This document shows, piece by piece, positions 62,406 to 64,000 of a stretch of 64,000 nt of DNA. Origin of the DNA: Acinetobacter kanungonis (lineage in GTDB: Bacteria; Pseudomonadota; Gammaproteobacteria; Pseudomonadales; Moraxellaceae); assembly GCF_009939195.1 (NCBI RefSeq), contig NZ_JAACKC010000001.1:875391-939390 (forward strand), given 5' to 3'. Both the position numbers and the translations under genes were made by a program. Below the pieces are notes generated by a model. It ran no database searches, was not told where the DNA came from, and saw only the letters and a program-made list of their open reading frames with translations. How positions within the stretch are numbered: position 1 is the first letter of the stretch; every line of letters begins with the position of its first letter.

Positions 62406-63800
62406 TTACTGCACAAGCTCAAAATCAGATAACTTAAATGTTTTATTATTCATTGCATCCGTTGGGCCATAAAAACGAATTGCTGGTAAAGGTTGTTTAC
62501 CTTTGGTTGGAATCCAATTTGATTCCAAGCCATTCGGTGCTTGCGGTCCAACATACAATGTCACAGAACCATCAGAATTTTTCTTTAGTTTATCTAAATC
62601 GTAAGATGAAATTGTAGTGCGTTCGGACGGTGTATAAATAAAACTATTCGTTGCACGGTTATATACCGTTAACGCCCAGAATTACTTCACTGGCATTTCT
62701 TTCGGAATGTTTAATTTATAGGTTTTTCCTGCTAAGAGCGGCTTTCCTGATTTATCTGCCATTGCCATCATATATTGTGTCGATGGCGTATTACTGAGCT
62801 TTTTCGGCATATAGGTACACCAGAAATATTCTGCTGCTCGTGCTACATAGTCAATCTTATTGTCATATTCCCACGAAAAGGTCTTATTCTTATCCGTCAT
62901 CAGCAATGAAATATAATGACGATCTGGCCAATACAGCTCTGATTTTGGATAATTATCCAACCAGTTCTGCAAGGCATACCAAACATCAATCGCAGCTTGA
63001 CGCATTGCTTTACGCATCGTTTCATCTGGATTAAATGGCTGACCTTTTTCTATCCCAATTCGCGATAGCATCCCCATCATGACCTTATCTTGGGCACGAA
63101 CTGGCTCTACACTAAAAATTTTGTAGATATCATCAAATGCATGTTCATCATAAAAAGGCAGGCTTGGAAAAACCTGCTCATCGGGTGCAATAAATTTCTG
63201 CTTCGGCGGATTAGTCGCATCTTCCAAATAATAAACGCGCAATTTATGTGCATAATCTACTGCATCTGCCTGAGTTTTATTTGCCATAACCAATGATCTT
63301 AAAGCAAATCCAATCCTATAATTTGGAGACGCAACGTGAATATAACCTTTAGGAATCTGACCCGTATATCCTGGAGGAGTAAATAAATATTTACCTCCTT
63401 TCCTATCATCCATACCACCTGGGCCAATATTGGCAATTGTCAGTTGCCATGCATCTACCACCTCTCCATATAACTGCCTCGCTTCACTCGCTGGTGGAGC
63501 CTCAACAACCAGTGGTCCTTTTTGCAAATCACTATAGGCAGTAATATAAGGTGTCGAACTATTGGCAGTAATCGCCTCTAAGCGAGGTGTCACAGTATGG
63601 TTCCAGACCAGAATCGTGGTGTCATCTCACTTAATTGCATCATGTGCTGCACCACGCAAACGATAGATTGCAACTGCCGGTATATTCCACAATAAGCTCT
63701 GATAGGCAGCCTGATATTTTGCTTGATAATTAAAATCTGTAACTGATGGCATCGTGCGTTTCGGTAGCTGACCTCCAACAGGTTCACCTTTTGTTTTCAT
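62406..63800 (-). pseudogene. DUF1254/DUF1214 domain protein, broken by two in-frame stops
   Basis: A 465-codon reading frame on the minus strand that keeps its phase from the ATG at 63800 to the stop at 62406, but is interrupted by TGA after residues DAIK (about 63630) and TAA after EMPVK (62682-62684). Between and after the stops the sequence reads as a normal DUF1254 then DUF1214 protein, with VWNHTVTPRLEAITANSSTPY early. The segment after the second stop runs FWALTVYNRATNSFIYTP, then DGSVTLYVGPQAP, NWIPTKGKQPLPAIRFYGP and finally DFELVQ. Family members are usually exported, but no signal peptide is present and a TAG lies in frame just upstream. It looks like a recent nonsense-inactivated gene. 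Confidence 0.85.
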
Positions 63801-64000
63801 AAATATCTATTTATTTGAATATTTATAATTAAATCCCCCTATATTATAAAAATAATTAGAACATTCATTGTGATTAAACTTTTTACTGCTTATATCTTTA
63901 AGCCTTAACTTCTTTATAACTCTATTTTTTGATTTTGAATAAAAAATACATGATCTTAAAATCATCAACCATCCTGATTTATCAGTCGCATAACTTCTGC

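Noticed and set aside
62682..62684. Stop codons in the DUF1254/DUF1214 gene as recoding (selenocysteine or readthrough)
   Set aside because: One is TAA and one is TGA, neither with a visible recoding signal, and the affected positions are not known active sites. Nonsense mutation is simpler.
63590..63787. 65-codon minus-strand frame at the 5-prime end of the pseudogene
   Set aside because: It is in the wrong frame. The correct frame from 63800 reads as the DUF1254 N-terminus up to the first in-frame stop.

Overview
The window is a 64 kb piece of a gammaproteobacterial chromosome, most likely Acinetobacter. The evidence is a low GC content; an OmpA of the Acinetobacter OmpA/Omp38 type; a membrane-bound PQQ glucose dehydrogenase beside an OprB-like porin; a single-subunit siroheme sulfite reductase followed by a DUF934 gene; and the order rplM-rpsI-sspA-sspB. 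There is no rRNA, tRNA, insertion sequence, prophage or CRISPR array. Almost all of it is ordinary core chromosome with short gaps and strong intrinsic terminators.

Layout. 0.1-1.3 kb: a split chromate (CHR) transporter. 1.3-7.2 kb: three exported proteins of unknown role, a further unknown protein, a DJ-1/PfpI protein and an SbmA-type peptide importer. 7.7-12.5 kb: two small or secreted unknowns, an AEC carrier, an old-yellow-enzyme, and mutM overlapping a mini-parvulin gene. 12.6-20.7 kb: a GGCT-fold protein, mscL, typA, a xanthine/uracil permease, rsmC, a LysP-like permease and yggS. 20.8-25.0 kb: pilT-pilU, ompA and an orphan FimT-like prepilin. 25.1-29.1 kb: acetyl-CoA acetyltransferase, a VOC protein, and cysI with DUF934. 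29.8-40.6 kb: gcd with an OprB-like porin, a CaiB-type CoA-transferase, an AraC regulator, a kinase/Nudix pair, and a thiolase with a FadB-like multifunctional enzyme. 40.8-51.6 kb: a Met/His-rich membrane protein, a GNAT, a methyltransferase, HlyIII, an MFS carrier, a phosphoesterase, a PLD-family lipoprotein, a PlsC acyltransferase, hflX and an LrgA/LrgB pair. 51.6-59.4 kb: three tandem DUF2147 genes, apaH-rsmA-pdxA, rplM-rpsI, sspA-sspB and a tail-anchored unknown. 59.8-62.2 kb: a four-gene GTPase/roadblock operon. 62.4-63.8 kb: a DUF1254/DUF1214 gene broken by two in-frame stops.

The most interesting system is the operon at 59.8-62.2 kb. It encodes a Roadblock/LC7 protein, a 321-residue protein with a receiver-like N-terminus and a C-terminal helix-turn-helix that reads like the DUF742 motif, a small Ras-like GTPase, and a second Roadblock/LC7 protein. 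This closely parallels the actinobacterial conservons (CvnB roadblock, CvnC DUF742, CvnD GTPase) and, more distantly, MglA/MglB polarity switches. It lacks the CvnA kinase, has a second roadblock protein, and the DUF742-like module is fused to a larger protein. A sigma70-like promoter and a repeated operator-like motif lie upstream. The genome also carries the twitching motors PilT and PilU, so a link to pilus or surface behaviour is possible but unproven.

All assignments come from reading motifs and context by eye; no database search was run. Start codons were moved downstream where a ribosome binding site, signal peptide or family alignment favoured it.
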